This document shows positions 49,330 through 59,484 of a stretch of DNA of 64,000 bases, piece after piece. The translations under genes and the position numbers were made by a program. The notes beneath the pieces were generated by a model. It saw nothing but the letters and a program-made list of their open reading frames with translations, did not search any database and was not told the DNA's origin. The stretch comes from Sphingomonas oligoaromativorans (GTDB lineage Bacteria; Pseudomonadota; Alphaproteobacteria; Sphingomonadales; Sphingomonadaceae): NCBI RefSeq assembly GCF_011762195.1, contig NZ_JAASQK010000002.1:124001-188000 (forward strand). Direction: 5' to 3'. Each line of letters starts with the position of its first letter. The stretch's first letter is position 1.

Positions 49330-49360
49330 CTTGCAGCAAGCGCAGGCATTCTTATATCGC
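49330..49360 (+). promoter_or_regulatory. Predicted RpoH (sigma-32) promoter of dnaK
   Basis: CTTG (49330-49333), a 17-base spacer, then CTTATATCGC (49351-49360). This fits the alphaproteobacterial heat-shock consensus CTTG-N17/18-CYTATNTNNG with only the last G differing. It lies 85 bases before the dnaK start and points toward it. Confidence 0.7.
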
Positions 49361-49379
49361 CGACCGGAGCATTCCGTCG

Positions 49380-49410
49380 GCCGCCTGCTTGACGAGGGGG
49401 GGCAGGCGGC
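49380..49410 (+). other. Hairpin in the dnaK leader
   Basis: GCCGCCTGC (49380-49388) pairs perfectly with GCAGGCGGC (49402-49410) across a 13-base loop containing a run of G. It would lie in the 5' untranslated region if the RpoH promoter is used. A role in mRNA stability or temperature control is only inferred. Confidence 0.5.
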
Positions 49411-49445
49411 TCGTCGAACGATTCGAGAGTTTGTGGGGATAATGA

Positions 49446-51341
<1,896 letters not shown>

Positions 51342-51352
51342 GAAGTTGGCGT

Positions 51353-51394
51353 CCCGCGCGCATCAGGCTCCTGTCGGGGCTGGGCGCGCGCGGG
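51353..51394 (+). other. dnaK-dnaJ intergenic hairpin
   Basis: CCCGCGCGC (51353-51361) pairs with GCGCGCGGG (51386-51394) across a 24-base loop. It lies between the dnaK stop and the dnaJ start, and the dnaJ ribosome site (GGGGG at 51402-51406) is just outside it. It could lower or protect downstream expression; no T-run, so not an intrinsic terminator. Confidence 0.45.
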
Positions 51395-51413
51395 CACCCA
51401 CGGGGGCTTGAGC

Positions 51414-52532
51414 TTGGATATCGATTATTACGAACTGCTCGAATGCGAGCGTACCGCCGACGACAAGACGCTGAAGACGTCCTATCGCCGGCTCGCCATG
51501 CAGTTCCACCCGGATCGCAATCCCGGCGACCATGAGGCCGAGGCGCGCTTCAAGGCCATTTCCGAGGCTTATGACTGCCTGAAAGACCCGCAGAAGCGCG
51601 CGGCTTATGATCGGTTCGGCCATGCCGCCTACAAGAATGGTGGCAATGGCGGCTTCGGCGGCGGCGCACAGGGCTTCGAGGGCTTCTCGGACATTTTCGA
51701 AAGCGTGTTCGGCGAGTTCATGGGCGGCGGCGGCCGTCAGCGCAGCGGCCCGCGGCGCGGCGCAGACCTGCGCTATGATCTGGAAATCACGCTCGAAGAG
51801 GCCTTCCACGGCAAGAGCGAGACGATCCGTTTCGATGTGGCCGCCAATTGCGAGCCGTGCGGCGGCTCGGGCGCCAAGCCCGGCACCGCGGCCCGCACCT
51901 GCCAGACCTGCGGCGGACGCGGTCAGGTCCGCGCGCAGCAGGGCTTCTTCGTGGTCGAGCGCGCCTGCCCGTCCTGCCATGGCGCGGGCCAGGTGATCGC
52001 GGACCCCTGCCCCAATTGCCGGGGCGAGGGCCGCATCGACCGGGAGAAGACGCTCGAGGTGAAAATCCCCGCCGGCGTCGACGAGGGCACGCGCATCCGC
52101 GTGACCGGCGAAGGCGAAGCCGGGGGTCGTGGCGCGCCTCCGGGCGACCTCTACATCTTCCTCCATGTGAAGCGGCATTCGATCTTCGAGCGCGACGGCA
52201 CGACGCTGGCGGCGCGTTGCCCGATCAGCTTCACCACGGCGGCGCTCGGCGGCGAGATCGAGGTGCCGGGGCTCGACGGCGAGATCATCACGGTCAAGAT
52301 TCCGGCGGGCATCCAGTCCGGCAAGCAGCTCCGCCATCGCGGATCGGGGATGCCGGTGCTCAACAGCCGCGGCCGCGGCGATCTGGTGATAGAGATCGCG
52401 GTCGAGACGCCGACCAGGCTCTCCGCCCGCCAGAAGGAGCTTCTCGCCGAATTCCGCGAGACCGAGACGGGCGAGGAATGCCCCGCCTCCAGCGGCTTCT
52501 TCGCCAAGCTCAAGGGCATGTTCGGGGAGTAG
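51414..52532 (+). CDS. dnaJ: Chaperone DnaJ (Hsp40)
   Basis: Co-chaperone of DnaK, 372 residues. J domain with HPD in [10 protein letters not shown], a Gly-rich linker ([13 protein letters not shown], then GGGGRQRSG), four zinc-finger repeats ([32 protein letters not shown]) and the C-terminal substrate-binding domains. There is no ATG near the start. TTG at 51414 is preferred over TTG at 51408 because GGGGG lies 7 bases upstream of it but only 1 base before the other. The unusual start may reduce dnaJ translation relative to dnaK. Confidence 0.95.
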   Translation: MDIDYYELLECERTADDKTLKTSYRRLAMQFHPDRNPGDHEAEARFKAISEAYDCLKDPQKRAAYDRFGHAAYKNGGNGGFGGGAQGFEGFSDIFESVFGEFMGGGGRQRSGPRRGADLRYDLEITLEEAFHGKSETIRFDVAANCEPCGGSGAKPGTAARTCQTCGGRGQVRAQQGFFVVERACPSCHGAGQVIADPCPNCRGEGRIDREKTLEVKIPAGVDEGTRIRVTGEGEAGGRGAPPGDLYIFLHVKRHSIFERDGTTLAARCPISFTTAALGGEIEVPGLDGEIITVKIPAGIQSGKQLRHRGSGMPVLNSRGRGDLVIEIAVETPTRLSARQKELLAEFRETETGEECPASSGFFAKLKGMFGE

Positions 52533-52568
52533 GCGATAGGCCGCTCCCCCTCTCCCCTTTCCCGAAAA

Positions 52569-53348
52569 TCAGCCCGCGTCGTGCGGCGCGCGTGGGGTGA
52601 AATCGAAGCGGATACGCACCCACGCGCCGACCTGCGGCCTGCCCCCGATACGGGGCGGCCGCACGAGGAACTGCCACGCCGCCTCCCGCAGCGCGCGGGC
52701 GAGGCCGGAGCCCGGCGTCTCACCCAGCTCGTGGCAATTATCGACATGATAGCGCTCGATCGTGCGGCAGGCGATCATCGCCCAGCCGGTCGAGGGGCCG
52801 CTCTTGGGCATGTAGAAGGCCAGCTCGGCGTCGCTCGGCCGGCGATACCATTCCGCATTGAAGAGCTGTTCGCCGCCCGGCCCATCGCCGGGGCCGTAGG
52901 TCGCGACGCTGTCATGGCCGCTGTCGTCGCTGTTGGCGCCCTGCGTGGCGGCATCGGCGGTCTGCGCACGCGTCGGCTTGTTGGAGATGTCCGCCGAGGT
53001 CATCTCGTCATGGGTGAGCGGGATGACGTTCCACGGCACCGGCGGCGACGGCGTCTTCGCCTGCTCGGTGGGCTTGGGCTGCGGCGTCGGCGCGCGGGGG
53101 GAGGCGCCGCTCGCGGCGTGGCTGGTCTTGGCGACCGAATGTTTGGGGATCGGCGAGGCCTGCTCGGGGAAGAGCGTCAGCGTGATCGCCTTGTGCGCGT
53201 CCTTCAGCACGGGCGGCAGCGCGCCCATGGCGATCAGCATCCATACGATCAGCAGCGCGAAGCCGAACGCCAGAAGGAAGGAAACGGCCCGACTCTGGAC
53301 CGACGCCTCGGGGCGATACGACGAGGACTGATAGGACGCCGAACGCAT
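52569..53348 (-). CDS. TonB-like protein with single membrane anchor
   Basis: A 259-residue protein with an N-terminal membrane span (about 20-43). A Pro/Lys/Ala-rich periplasmic stretch (60-110) includes PTPQPKPTEQAKTPSPPVPW. The C-terminal domain (about 160-255) contains NAEWYRRPSDAELAFYMP, GWAMIACRTIERYHVDNCHELGE and AWQFLVRPPRIGGRPQVGAWVRIRFDF. Its C-terminal 'AAWxFxVRPP...G' segment follows the TonB C-terminal fold pattern. Similar proteins recur in sphingomonads. No exbB/exbD are adjacent. It lies between dnaJ (convergent) and grpE (same strand), which does not explain its role. Confidence 0.7.
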   Translation of the reverse strand: MRSASYQSSSYRPEASVQSRAVSFLLAFGFALLIVWMLIAMGALPPVLKDAHKAITLTLFPEQASPIPKHSVAKTSHAASGASPRAPTPQPKPTEQAKTPSPPVPWNVIPLTHDEMTSADISNKPTRAQTADAATQGANSDDSGHDSVATYGPGDGPGGEQLFNAEWYRRPSDAELAFYMPKSGPSTGWAMIACRTIERYHVDNCHELGETPGSGLARALREAAWQFLVRPPRIGGRPQVGAWVRIRFDFTPRAPHDAG

Positions 53349-53452
53349 GAGGCCCCCATCTATAGGCCGACATTACCGGCGGCAATCCGAATGGTGTCCG
53401 CCCGGTAATGTTCACGCCGCCCCGGCCGAAACCGGGGCGGCGGAACGGGAAA

Positions 53453-54019
53453 TCAGGCCTTGATGTCGATGCCGACACCCTCGGGCGCCTTGGCGACGCC
53501 GACCATCGCGGGGCGGAGCAGACGATCCTTAATCATCCAGCCGGACTGCATCTCGTGGATCACGGTGCCCGGCGCGGCATCCGCCGATTCCATCTCCATG
53601 ATCGCCTGATGCTTGTTGGGATCGAGCGCCTGCCCGATCGCCTCGATGCGGGTGATGCCGTTGCGCTGGAAGACGGTCTCCAGCTCCTTGCCGGTCATCT
53701 CGATGCCGGTGACGAGCGGCTTCAGCTTCTCGTCGGCGCGCAGATCGGACGGGATCGCCGCCAGCGCGCGGACGAGATTGTCCGCCACCGACAGCAGATC
53801 GCGCGCGAAGCCGGTGGTGGCATAGGCCTTGGCATCCGCCATCTCGCGCTCTGTGCGGCGGCGGAGATTCTGCATCTCGGCCTGCACATAGAGCACCTGG
53901 TTGCGGGTCTCCTCCAGCTCGGCCTTGAGCGCGTCATGCTCGGCAAGCTCGGGCGCGACCGCCGCCGTTTCGGCGCGGAGGGTGTCGTCGGTTTCGTTCA
54001 TCTTGTTTTCGTCAGTCAT
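53453..54019 (-). CDS. grpE: Nucleotide exchange factor GrpE
   Basis: Releases ADP from DnaK. The 188-residue protein has an acidic N-terminus, a long coiled-coil region (ALKAELEETRNQVLYVQAEMQNLRRRTERE) and a beta domain with PNKHQAIMEMES, GTVIHEMQSGWMIKDRLLRPAMVGVAK. Its ATG overlaps the hrcA stop (ATGA), so the two are coupled. Confidence 0.97.
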   Translation of the reverse strand: MTDENKMNETDDTLRAETAAVAPELAEHDALKAELEETRNQVLYVQAEMQNLRRRTEREMADAKAYATTGFARDLLSVADNLVRALAAIPSDLRADEKLKPLVTGIEMTGKELETVFQRNGITRIEAIGQALDPNKHQAIMEMESADAAPGTVIHEMQSGWMIKDRLLRPAMVGVAKAPEGVGIDIKA

Positions 54020-55059
54020 GCCATCAACCTGGAAAGCGCGTGCGCGGTGAAATCCACCATGGGAACCACGCGAGCATAGTTCAACCGGGTCGGGCCGATC
54101 ACGCCGACCACGCCCACCACCCTGCCCTCGCGGGCTCTGTAGGGGGCGGCGATAATCGAGGAACCCGACAGGGAAAAGAGCTTGTTCTCCGATCCTATGA
54201 AGATCTTGGTCGCCGATCCGTTCCGTGCGCCGTCGAGCAGACGGGAGATTTCCTCCTTGCCCTCCAGCTCGTCGAGCAACTGGCGGACGCGCTCCAGATC
54301 CTCTGCGGCGCCCGGATCGATCAGGTTCGCCTGACCGCGCACGATCAGCACCGGTCGCTCGGCGCCGTCGGTGGACCAGACGGCGAGCCCGCGCTCGACC
54401 AGATCGCGGCTGACGCGATCGAGCGCCGCGCGGCCGAGCCCAATCTCGGCGGAAAGCCGCGCCTGCGCCTCGCCGAGCGTCAGCCCGGTCATCTCGGCGC
54501 TGATATAGTTGGCCGCCTCGATCAACGCGGAAGATGTCGTCCCCGGCGGCACCGCCACCACACGGTTCTCGACCGATCCGTCCGCGCCGACCAGCACCGC
54601 AAGCGCCTGCGTCCGGCTGAGCGGCACGAAGGCGAACTGGCGCAGCACCGGCTCCTGCTTGGGCACCAGCACCAGCCCGGCGCAGGCCGAGAGCCCGGAG
54701 AGCACCGCCGAGGCCGCCGCCAGCGCATCCTCGATCGGGCCGTTCGTGCCGATCCCGCGCTCGATCGCGGCGCGCTCCTCGTCGGAGGGCTCGTCCGCCT
54801 GCATCATGCCGTCGACGAACAGGCGCAGGCCCACCTCGGTCGGCATCCGCCCGGCGGAGATGTGGGGCGCCGCGAGCAGGCCCGCCTCCTCCAGATCCTG
54901 CATCACGTTGCGAATCGAGGCCGGCGACAGGTTCAGCCCCGAAAGCTGCGAGATCGTCCGCGAGCCCACCGGCGCGCCCGAACGCAGATAGGATTCGACC
55001 ACCACGCGGAACACGCTCCGCGCGCGGTCTGACAGTTCGGGGACGGCGGGTCCGGGCAT
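54016..55059 (-). CDS. hrcA: Heat-inducible transcription repressor HrcA
   Basis: Repressor of chaperone genes through the CIRCE operator, refolded by GroEL. The 347-residue protein has the N-terminal winged helix (ELSDRARSVFRVVVESYLRSGAPVGSRTISQLSGLNLSPASIRNVMQDLEEAGLL, seen as segments) and the GAF-like C-terminal part ending in VGVVGVIGPTRLNYARVVPMVDFTAHAL. The ATG at 55059 has no ribosome binding site, and its predicted promoter ends 7 bases upstream, so a leaderless transcript is possible. No CIRCE element was found near it; the groES operon is outside the window. Confidence 0.96.
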   Translation of the reverse strand: MPGPAVPELSDRARSVFRVVVESYLRSGAPVGSRTISQLSGLNLSPASIRNVMQDLEEAGLLAAPHISAGRMPTEVGLRLFVDGMMQADEPSDEERAAIERGIGTNGPIEDALAAASAVLSGLSACAGLVLVPKQEPVLRQFAFVPLSRTQALAVLVGADGSVENRVVAVPPGTTSSALIEAANYISAEMTGLTLGEAQARLSAEIGLGRAALDRVSRDLVERGLAVWSTDGAERPVLIVRGQANLIDPGAAEDLERVRQLLDELEGKEEISRLLDGARNGSATKIFIGSENKLFSLSGSSIIAAPYRAREGRVVGVVGVIGPTRLNYARVVPMVDFTAHALSRLMA

Positions 55060-55066
55060 CACGGGG

Positions 55067-55095
55067 AATGTAGGGAGAAGCGGCGTGATGCTCAA
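55067..55095 (-). promoter_or_regulatory. Predicted hrcA promoter, consistent with leaderless transcript
   Basis: On the minus strand TTGAGC (complement of 55090-55095), a 17-base spacer, then TACATT (complement of 55067-55072). Only 7 bases separate the -10 box from the hrcA ATG, so the transcription start would fall on or beside it. Confidence 0.5.
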
Positions 55096-55178
55096 CAAAT
55101 TGGTGTCTTTCTTCCGCAACGGTGGCGCTCGGGGCCTCGTGCAGCTAAAGCGCCCGCACCCATTTCACAGGAGCTTCC

Positions 55179-55895
55179 ATGCGTCCCTCCGGCCGCGCGC
55201 CCGATCAGATGCGCCCGATCACCATCGAGCCCAACGCCACTCGCCACGCCGAGGGGAGCTGCATCATCTCCTTCGGCGACACGAAGGTGCTCGTCACCGC
55301 CTCGGTGGAAGAGCGCGTGCCGCCGTTCCTGCGCGGCAAAGGCCAGGGCTGGGTGACGGCGGAGTACGGGATGCTGCCCCGCGCCACCCACACCCGCGGC
55401 AACCGCGAGGCGGCCAAGGGCAAGCAATCCGGCCGCACGCAGGAAATCCAGCGCCTGATCGGCCGCTCGCTGCGCGCCGTGGTCGACATGACCGCGCTCG
55501 GCGAGCGCCAGATCACCATCGACTGCGACGTCCTCCAGGCCGATGGCGGCACCCGCACCGCGTCGATCTCGGGCGCGTGGGTGGCGCTGCGCCTCGCGGT
55601 GGACAAGCTGCTGGCCGACGGCAAGCTCGCCACCGATCCGATCAGGACGCAGGTCGCCGCCGTGTCGTGCGGCGTGCATGAGGGCACCCCGGTACTCGAC
55701 CTCGATTATATCGAGGATTCGGCCGCGCATGTGGACGGCAATTTCGTGCTCCTCGCCGGCGGCAACCTTGCCGAGGTGCAGGCCACCGCCGAGGGCGCGG
55801 CCTATGACGAGGAAGCGCTGCTGCGGATGCTCCGCCTCGCGCGCATCGGCTGCGACGAGATCTTCGCCGCCCAACTCAAGGCCACCGGACGGTGA
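55179..55895 (+). CDS. rph: Ribonuclease PH
   Basis: Phosphorolytic 3' exonuclease that trims tRNA precursors. The 238-residue protein starts [19 protein letters not shown]. It has [57 protein letters not shown] and [19 protein letters not shown]. The phosphate-binding arginines and the aspartate cluster of the family are present. The stop overlaps the rdgB start (GTGA). It is divergent from hrcA. Confidence 0.97.
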   Translation: MRPSGRAPDQMRPITIEPNATRHAEGSCIISFGDTKVLVTASVEERVPPFLRGKGQGWVTAEYGMLPRATHTRGNREAAKGKQSGRTQEIQRLIGRSLRAVVDMTALGERQITIDCDVLQADGGTRTASISGAWVALRLAVDKLLADGKLATDPIRTQVAAVSCGVHEGTPVLDLDYIEDSAAHVDGNFVLLAGGNLAEVQATAEGAAYDEEALLRMLRLARIGCDEIFAAQLKATGR

Positions 55896-56494
55896 AGCGC
55901 AAGCTGGAGCCCGGCAGGCTGGTGATCGCCAGCCACAACAAGGGCAAGATCCGCGAGATCGCCGCCCTGCTCGGGCCGTATGGGATCGAACCGGTGTCCG
56001 CCGGCGATCTCGGCGTGCCCGAGCCCGAGGAGACGGGCACCAGCTTCGCCGCCAATGCGGAACTCAAGGCCCGCTTCTCGGCCGACCTGACCGGCCTCCC
56101 CGCGCTCGCCGACGATAGCGGCCTGTGCGTGGAGGCGCTGGGCGGCGATCCGGGCATCTTCTCCGCCCGCTGGGCCGGGGAGACGAAGGATTTCGGCCTC
56201 GCCATGGAGCTGGTCGAGAAGAATATCGCCAAGCAGGGCGCCAATGCCGGCCGCGACGCGCATTTCGTCTGCGCCCTGTCGCTGTGCTGGCCGGATGGGC
56301 ATATCGTCACGGTCGAGGGCCGGGTCGACGGCCACCTCGTCTGGCCGCCGCGCGGGGACAAGGGCTTCGGCTATGATCCGATGTTCCAGCCCTGGCATCA
56401 CGACATCACCTTCGGCGAGATGGACCCGGAGAAGAAGCACGAGATGAGCCACCGCGCGGATGCGTTCCGCAAGCTGGTGGCCGCGGTGTTCTGA
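55892..56494 (+). CDS. rdgB: Non-canonical purine NTP pyrophosphatase (RdgB/HAM1)
   Basis: Removes dITP/XTP from the nucleotide pool. The 200-residue protein has the signature [46 protein letters not shown] with catalytic aspartate, the RWAGETKD segment and [10 protein letters not shown]. The GTG start overlaps the rph stop, so the two are coupled. The family B repeat follows. Confidence 0.96.
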   Translation: MKRKLEPGRLVIASHNKGKIREIAALLGPYGIEPVSAGDLGVPEPEETGTSFAANAELKARFSADLTGLPALADDSGLCVEALGGDPGIFSARWAGETKDFGLAMELVEKNIAKQGANAGRDAHFVCALSLCWPDGHIVTVEGRVDGHLVWPPRGDKGFGYDPMFQPWHHDITFGEMDPEKKHEMSHRADAFRKLVAAVF

Positions 56495-56518
56495 GGCCGC
56501 ATGGCCCAATCTGAAAAA

Positions 56519-56612
56519 CGTCGCTCCCGCGCAGGCGGGAGCCTATCTCTGCATCGGCAAACGATGTGACCGATAGCGAAAGACATGGGCTCCCGCCTGC
56601 GCGGGAGCGACG
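56519..56612. repeat. Perfect 25-base inverted repeat element, family B
   Basis: The left arm 56519-56543 (CGTCGCTCCCGCGCAGGCGGG...) is an exact reverse complement of the right arm 56588-56612. Each arm also folds alone (GCTCCCGC-GCAG-GCGGGAGC). The 44-base middle is not palindromic. The right arm ends 4 bases before the hemW ATG and contains its likely ribosome binding site (GGGAG at about 56603-56607). Confidence 0.9.
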
Positions 56613-56616
56613 GACA

Positions 56617-57768
56617 ATGGAAAACGACACCGCAAACCCGCTGGCGCTCTACGTCCACTGGCCGTTCTGCGTCTCCAAATGCCCCTATTGCGACTTCAAC
56701 AGCCATGTCCGCGCCGAGATCGACGAGGCGGCGTGGCGGGACGCGTTGCTCGCCGACCTCGCGCATGAAGCCGCGCTGACGCCCGGACGGCCGCTCGGCT
56801 CGATCTTCTTCGGCGGGGGCACGCCTTCGCTGATGGCGCCCTCGACGGTCGCGGCCGTGCTGGACGCAGCAGAGCGCCACTGGGGCTTCTCCGACGACAT
56901 CGAGATCACGCTGGAGGCCAACCCCTCCTCGGTCGAGGCGGCGAACTTCCATGCGCTGGCGTCGGCGGGCGTAAACCGTGTCTCGCTGGGCTTGCAGGCG
57001 CTCGACGACGAAGCGCTGCACTTCCTCGGCCGCGCGCATGGCGTGGCGGAGAGCCTCGCCGCGCTCGATGTCGCGCAGGCGGCGTTCGGGCGAGTCAGCG
57101 TCGATCTGATCTATGCGCGGCCGTACCAATCCGAGGCCGAGTGGCTGGCGGAACTGAACCGTGCGCTCGGCTTCGGCACCGAGCATCTCTCGCTCTACCA
57201 GCTCACCATCGAGCCCGGCACGCGCTTTGCGGCGCTGGCGGCCAAGGGCGAGTTGCCGACGCTCGACACCGACGAGGCGGCGCATCTCTTCGAGCTGACC
57301 CGGCAGGTGACGACCGAAGCGGGCATCCCGGCCTATGAAATCTCCAACCACGCCCGCCCCGGCGCGGAAAGCCGGCATAACCTCGCTTACTGGCGCTATC
57401 GCGATTATCTCGGCGTCGGCCCCGGCGCGCACGGTCGGCGGGGGCAACTCGCCAGCTTCCGCCGCAAGAAGCCCGAGAACTGGCTCTCGGCGGTCACCCG
57501 CAACGGCCATGGCATCGAGAGCGAGGAGCCGCTCGACGGCCCCACCCGCGCCGAAGAGGCGCTGCTGATGGGCCTGCGCCTCGACGATGGGCTGGACCTC
57601 GCGGCCGTCTCCGCCGCTACCGGCGTCGCCATCGACGCGATGGTCGACGCGGCGGCGATCGACCGCCTCGCCGGCCACGGACTCCTTGCCCGCGAAGGCG
57701 ATCGCCTCACCGTGCGCGAGCCCGGAATGCTCCTCCTCGACGGCATCCTCGCGGAGATCGTCCGCTAG
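56617..57768 (+). CDS. hemW: Radical SAM heme chaperone HemW
   Basis: A 383-residue radical SAM protein, formerly called oxygen-independent coproporphyrinogen oxidase-like. The cluster cysteines C18, C22 and C25 are in FCVSKCPYCDF. The HemW-type features are FFGGGTPSLM, VNRVSLGLQALDD, DLIYARP and the late motif RHNLAYWRYRDYLGVGPGAHG. It inserts heme into proteins in homologues. The ATG at 56617 is fixed by the cysteine motif; its ribosome binding site lies inside a repeat arm. Confidence 0.94.
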   Translation: MENDTANPLALYVHWPFCVSKCPYCDFNSHVRAEIDEAAWRDALLADLAHEAALTPGRPLGSIFFGGGTPSLMAPSTVAAVLDAAERHWGFSDDIEITLEANPSSVEAANFHALASAGVNRVSLGLQALDDEALHFLGRAHGVAESLAALDVAQAAFGRVSVDLIYARPYQSEAEWLAELNRALGFGTEHLSLYQLTIEPGTRFAALAAKGELPTLDTDEAAHLFELTRQVTTEAGIPAYEISNHARPGAESRHNLAYWRYRDYLGVGPGAHGRRGQLASFRRKKPENWLSAVTRNGHGIESEEPLDGPTRAEEALLMGLRLDDGLDLAAVSAATGVAIDAMVDAAAIDRLAGHGLLAREGDRLTVREPGMLLLDGILAEIVR

Positions 57769-57777
57769 GCGCTCCGT

Positions 57778-57860
57778 CGTCGCCCCGGCGAACACCGGGG
57801 TCCAGAGCTGCGAACGGAAACGCCTGAAGCCCTGGATCCCGGATCAAGTCCGGGATGACG
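57778..57860. repeat. REP-like inverted repeat, family A copy 3
   Basis: The right half (57830-57860) is the conserved CCCTGGATCCCGGATCAAG... form. The left half (CGTCGCCCCGGCGAACACCGGGGTCCAG) has its own variant hairpin (CCCCGG/CCGGGG). It lies between the convergent hemW and DUF1428 genes, beginning 10 bases after the hemW stop. Confidence 0.85.
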
Positions 57861-57896
57861 AGGAACGCGGGATGAAGAGGAAAGGCGGAGAAAACC

Positions 57897-58256
57897 TCAT
57901 CCCTCGTCAGTATCGAAGATCGGCTCGAACCCGCCGAAGATCATGCGCTTGCCGTCGAAGGGAATCGGCTCTTTCGGCTCCATCCGGGGATCGGCCATCA
58001 TCTTCGCGTGAGCCGCTTCCTGGGTCGCCTTGTCCGGCCAGACGATCCAGGCGAAGACCACCTCCTCGCCCTCCTGCGCCTGCACCGCCTTGCGGAAATC
58101 GGTCAGCTTGCCGTCGGGCACGGCGTCGCCCCAGCACTCGACGATCCGCTCGGCGCCATAGTCCCGGAAGAGCGGCCACACCTTGGCGCACATCGCCCGA
58201 TAGGCCTCCTTGTTCTCTGCGGGGACCGGGATCACGAAGCCCTGAATATAGCTCAT
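57897..58256 (-). CDS. DUF1428 family protein
   Basis: A 119-residue protein of the DUF1428 (YbaA-like) alpha-beta barrel family. It contains SYIQGFVIPVPAENKEAYRAMC, VECWGDAVPDGKLTDF, GEEVVFAWIVWPDKATQ and a C-terminal MIFGGFEPIFD. The function is unknown; the fold resembles small dimeric antibiotic-biosynthesis monooxygenase-like proteins. It lies 30 bases downstream of the PBP-activator gene on the same strand. Confidence 0.9.
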   Translation of the reverse strand: MSYIQGFVIPVPAENKEAYRAMCAKVWPLFRDYGAERIVECWGDAVPDGKLTDFRKAVQAQEGEEVVFAWIVWPDKATQEAAHAKMMADPRMEPKEPIPFDGKRMIFGGFEPIFDTDEG

Positions 58257-58286
58257 CGCGTCACTCCTCCTGGCCCCCGCCCGAGA

Positions 58287-59474
58287 TCAGTCCTCGAAGC
58301 CCCTCGCCGCCGCGGAGACGACCGTGACGCCGCCCGCTCCGATCTGCTTCACCTCCAGCACGCGATCGGCGACGCCGTCGCGATCGAAGCGGAAGGCGCC
58401 GTCCACGCCCGAGAAGCCGCCCTTGTCGGTGAGACGCCCCTCCGGGAAGGGCGTGCCCGGCTTCCAGTCCGCCGAGATGCGGACCGCCAGCAACACCGAA
58501 TCATAGCCGAGGCTCGACAGGCGGAACGGGCTCTTGCCGAAGCGGGCGCGGTATTTCGCCGCGAACTGGGTGTAGAGCCCGTCCGACACGGCGGCGAACC
58601 AGCTTCCGCTCAGCGCCTTGGCGGCGGCGAGCTGCGGCTCGGTGTTCCAGAGTTCGGTGCCGAGCAGGCGCGCGCCGCTGCCCGACTTGCGCACCAGCGG
58701 CGCCGCCACCAGCGCGATGCGGCCACTGTCCGCGATCAGCAGCGCGTCATAGCCCTTGGGATCGCCCAGCTTGCGGATCGCCGTGCCCAGCGAGGCGGCG
58801 CTACGGTCATAGCCCTGCATCGAGACGACGGTGCCGTGCGCCTCCTGCGCCGCCTTCAGCATCGCGTTGGAGGCGCGGCGGCCGTAAAGCCCGTTGGGCA
58901 CCAGCGCCGCGAAGCGCGTCAGCCCGCGCGACTTGGCATAGTCCACCACGCGCTCGATCGACTGGGTGGGCGTGAAGCCGAGCAGATAGACGCCATGCCC
59001 CGCCACGTCGATGTCGTTGGAGAAGGACAGCACCGGCACGTGCGCGGCCCCGGCCACCGGCGCGACCTGCCGCACATCCTCGGATAGAAGCGGCCCGAGG
59101 ATGAGCTTGTTGCCCTCCGCCAGCGCGGTGCGGGCAGCCTGCGCCGCGCCCGTGCCGGTGTCGTACATGGTGAGGCGCACGCCCGCGCCGCCGCTGTCGA
59201 TCAGCGCCATGTTGGCGGCGTTGGCGATCGACTGGCCCACCGCCGCGTTCGGGCCGGAGAGCGGCACCAGCACGGCGACGCGATCGCGCGCTTCCTGCGG
59301 CAGGCGCCCTTGCTGCGGCACGGGCTTCTGCGGCACAGGCCTGCCCGCGCCCGTATTGGGCTTGTGCGGCACCACGCCGGCGCAACCCGCCAGCAGCATC
59401 GCTGCCATCAATCCACCAAAGCGCACCGTCTTCGAGGCGATCCCCGGTTGCGATGCGCGTAAGCCCTCTGCCAT
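58287..59474 (-). CDS. Penicillin-binding protein activator (LpoA-like lipoprotein)
   Basis: A 395-residue lipoprotein with lipobox MLLAGC (Cys near residue 31), a Pro/Lys-rich linker (38-60) and a periplasmic-binding-protein type 1 domain: VAVLVPLSGPNAAVGQSIANAANMAL, ILGPLLSEDVRQVAPVAGAA, VPVLSFSNDIDVAG. This is the LpoA C-terminal domain, without the N-terminal TPR region of the enteric protein. Homologues activate PBP1-type enzymes from the outer membrane. It is divergent from rsmI-yraN, the same neighbourhood as in E. coli. Confidence 0.88.
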   Translation of the reverse strand: MAEGLRASQPGIASKTVRFGGLMAAMLLAGCAGVVPHKPNTGAGRPVPQKPVPQQGRLPQEARDRVAVLVPLSGPNAAVGQSIANAANMALIDSGGAGVRLTMYDTGTGAAQAARTALAEGNKLILGPLLSEDVRQVAPVAGAAHVPVLSFSNDIDVAGHGVYLLGFTPTQSIERVVDYAKSRGLTRFAALVPNGLYGRRASNAMLKAAQEAHGTVVSMQGYDRSAASLGTAIRKLGDPKGYDALLIADSGRIALVAAPLVRKSGSGARLLGTELWNTEPQLAAAKALSGSWFAAVSDGLYTQFAAKYRARFGKSPFRLSSLGYDSVLLAVRISADWKPGTPFPEGRLTDKGGFSGVDGAFRFDRDGVADRVLEVKQIGAGGVTVVSAAARGFED

Positions 59475-59484
59475 GAGATCCCCT

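Noticed and set aside
54016-55178. CIRCE operator (TTAGCACTC-N9-GAGTGCTAA) near hrcA, grpE or dnaK
   Set aside because: No match or near match was seen in the hrcA-rph spacer or the dnaK leader.
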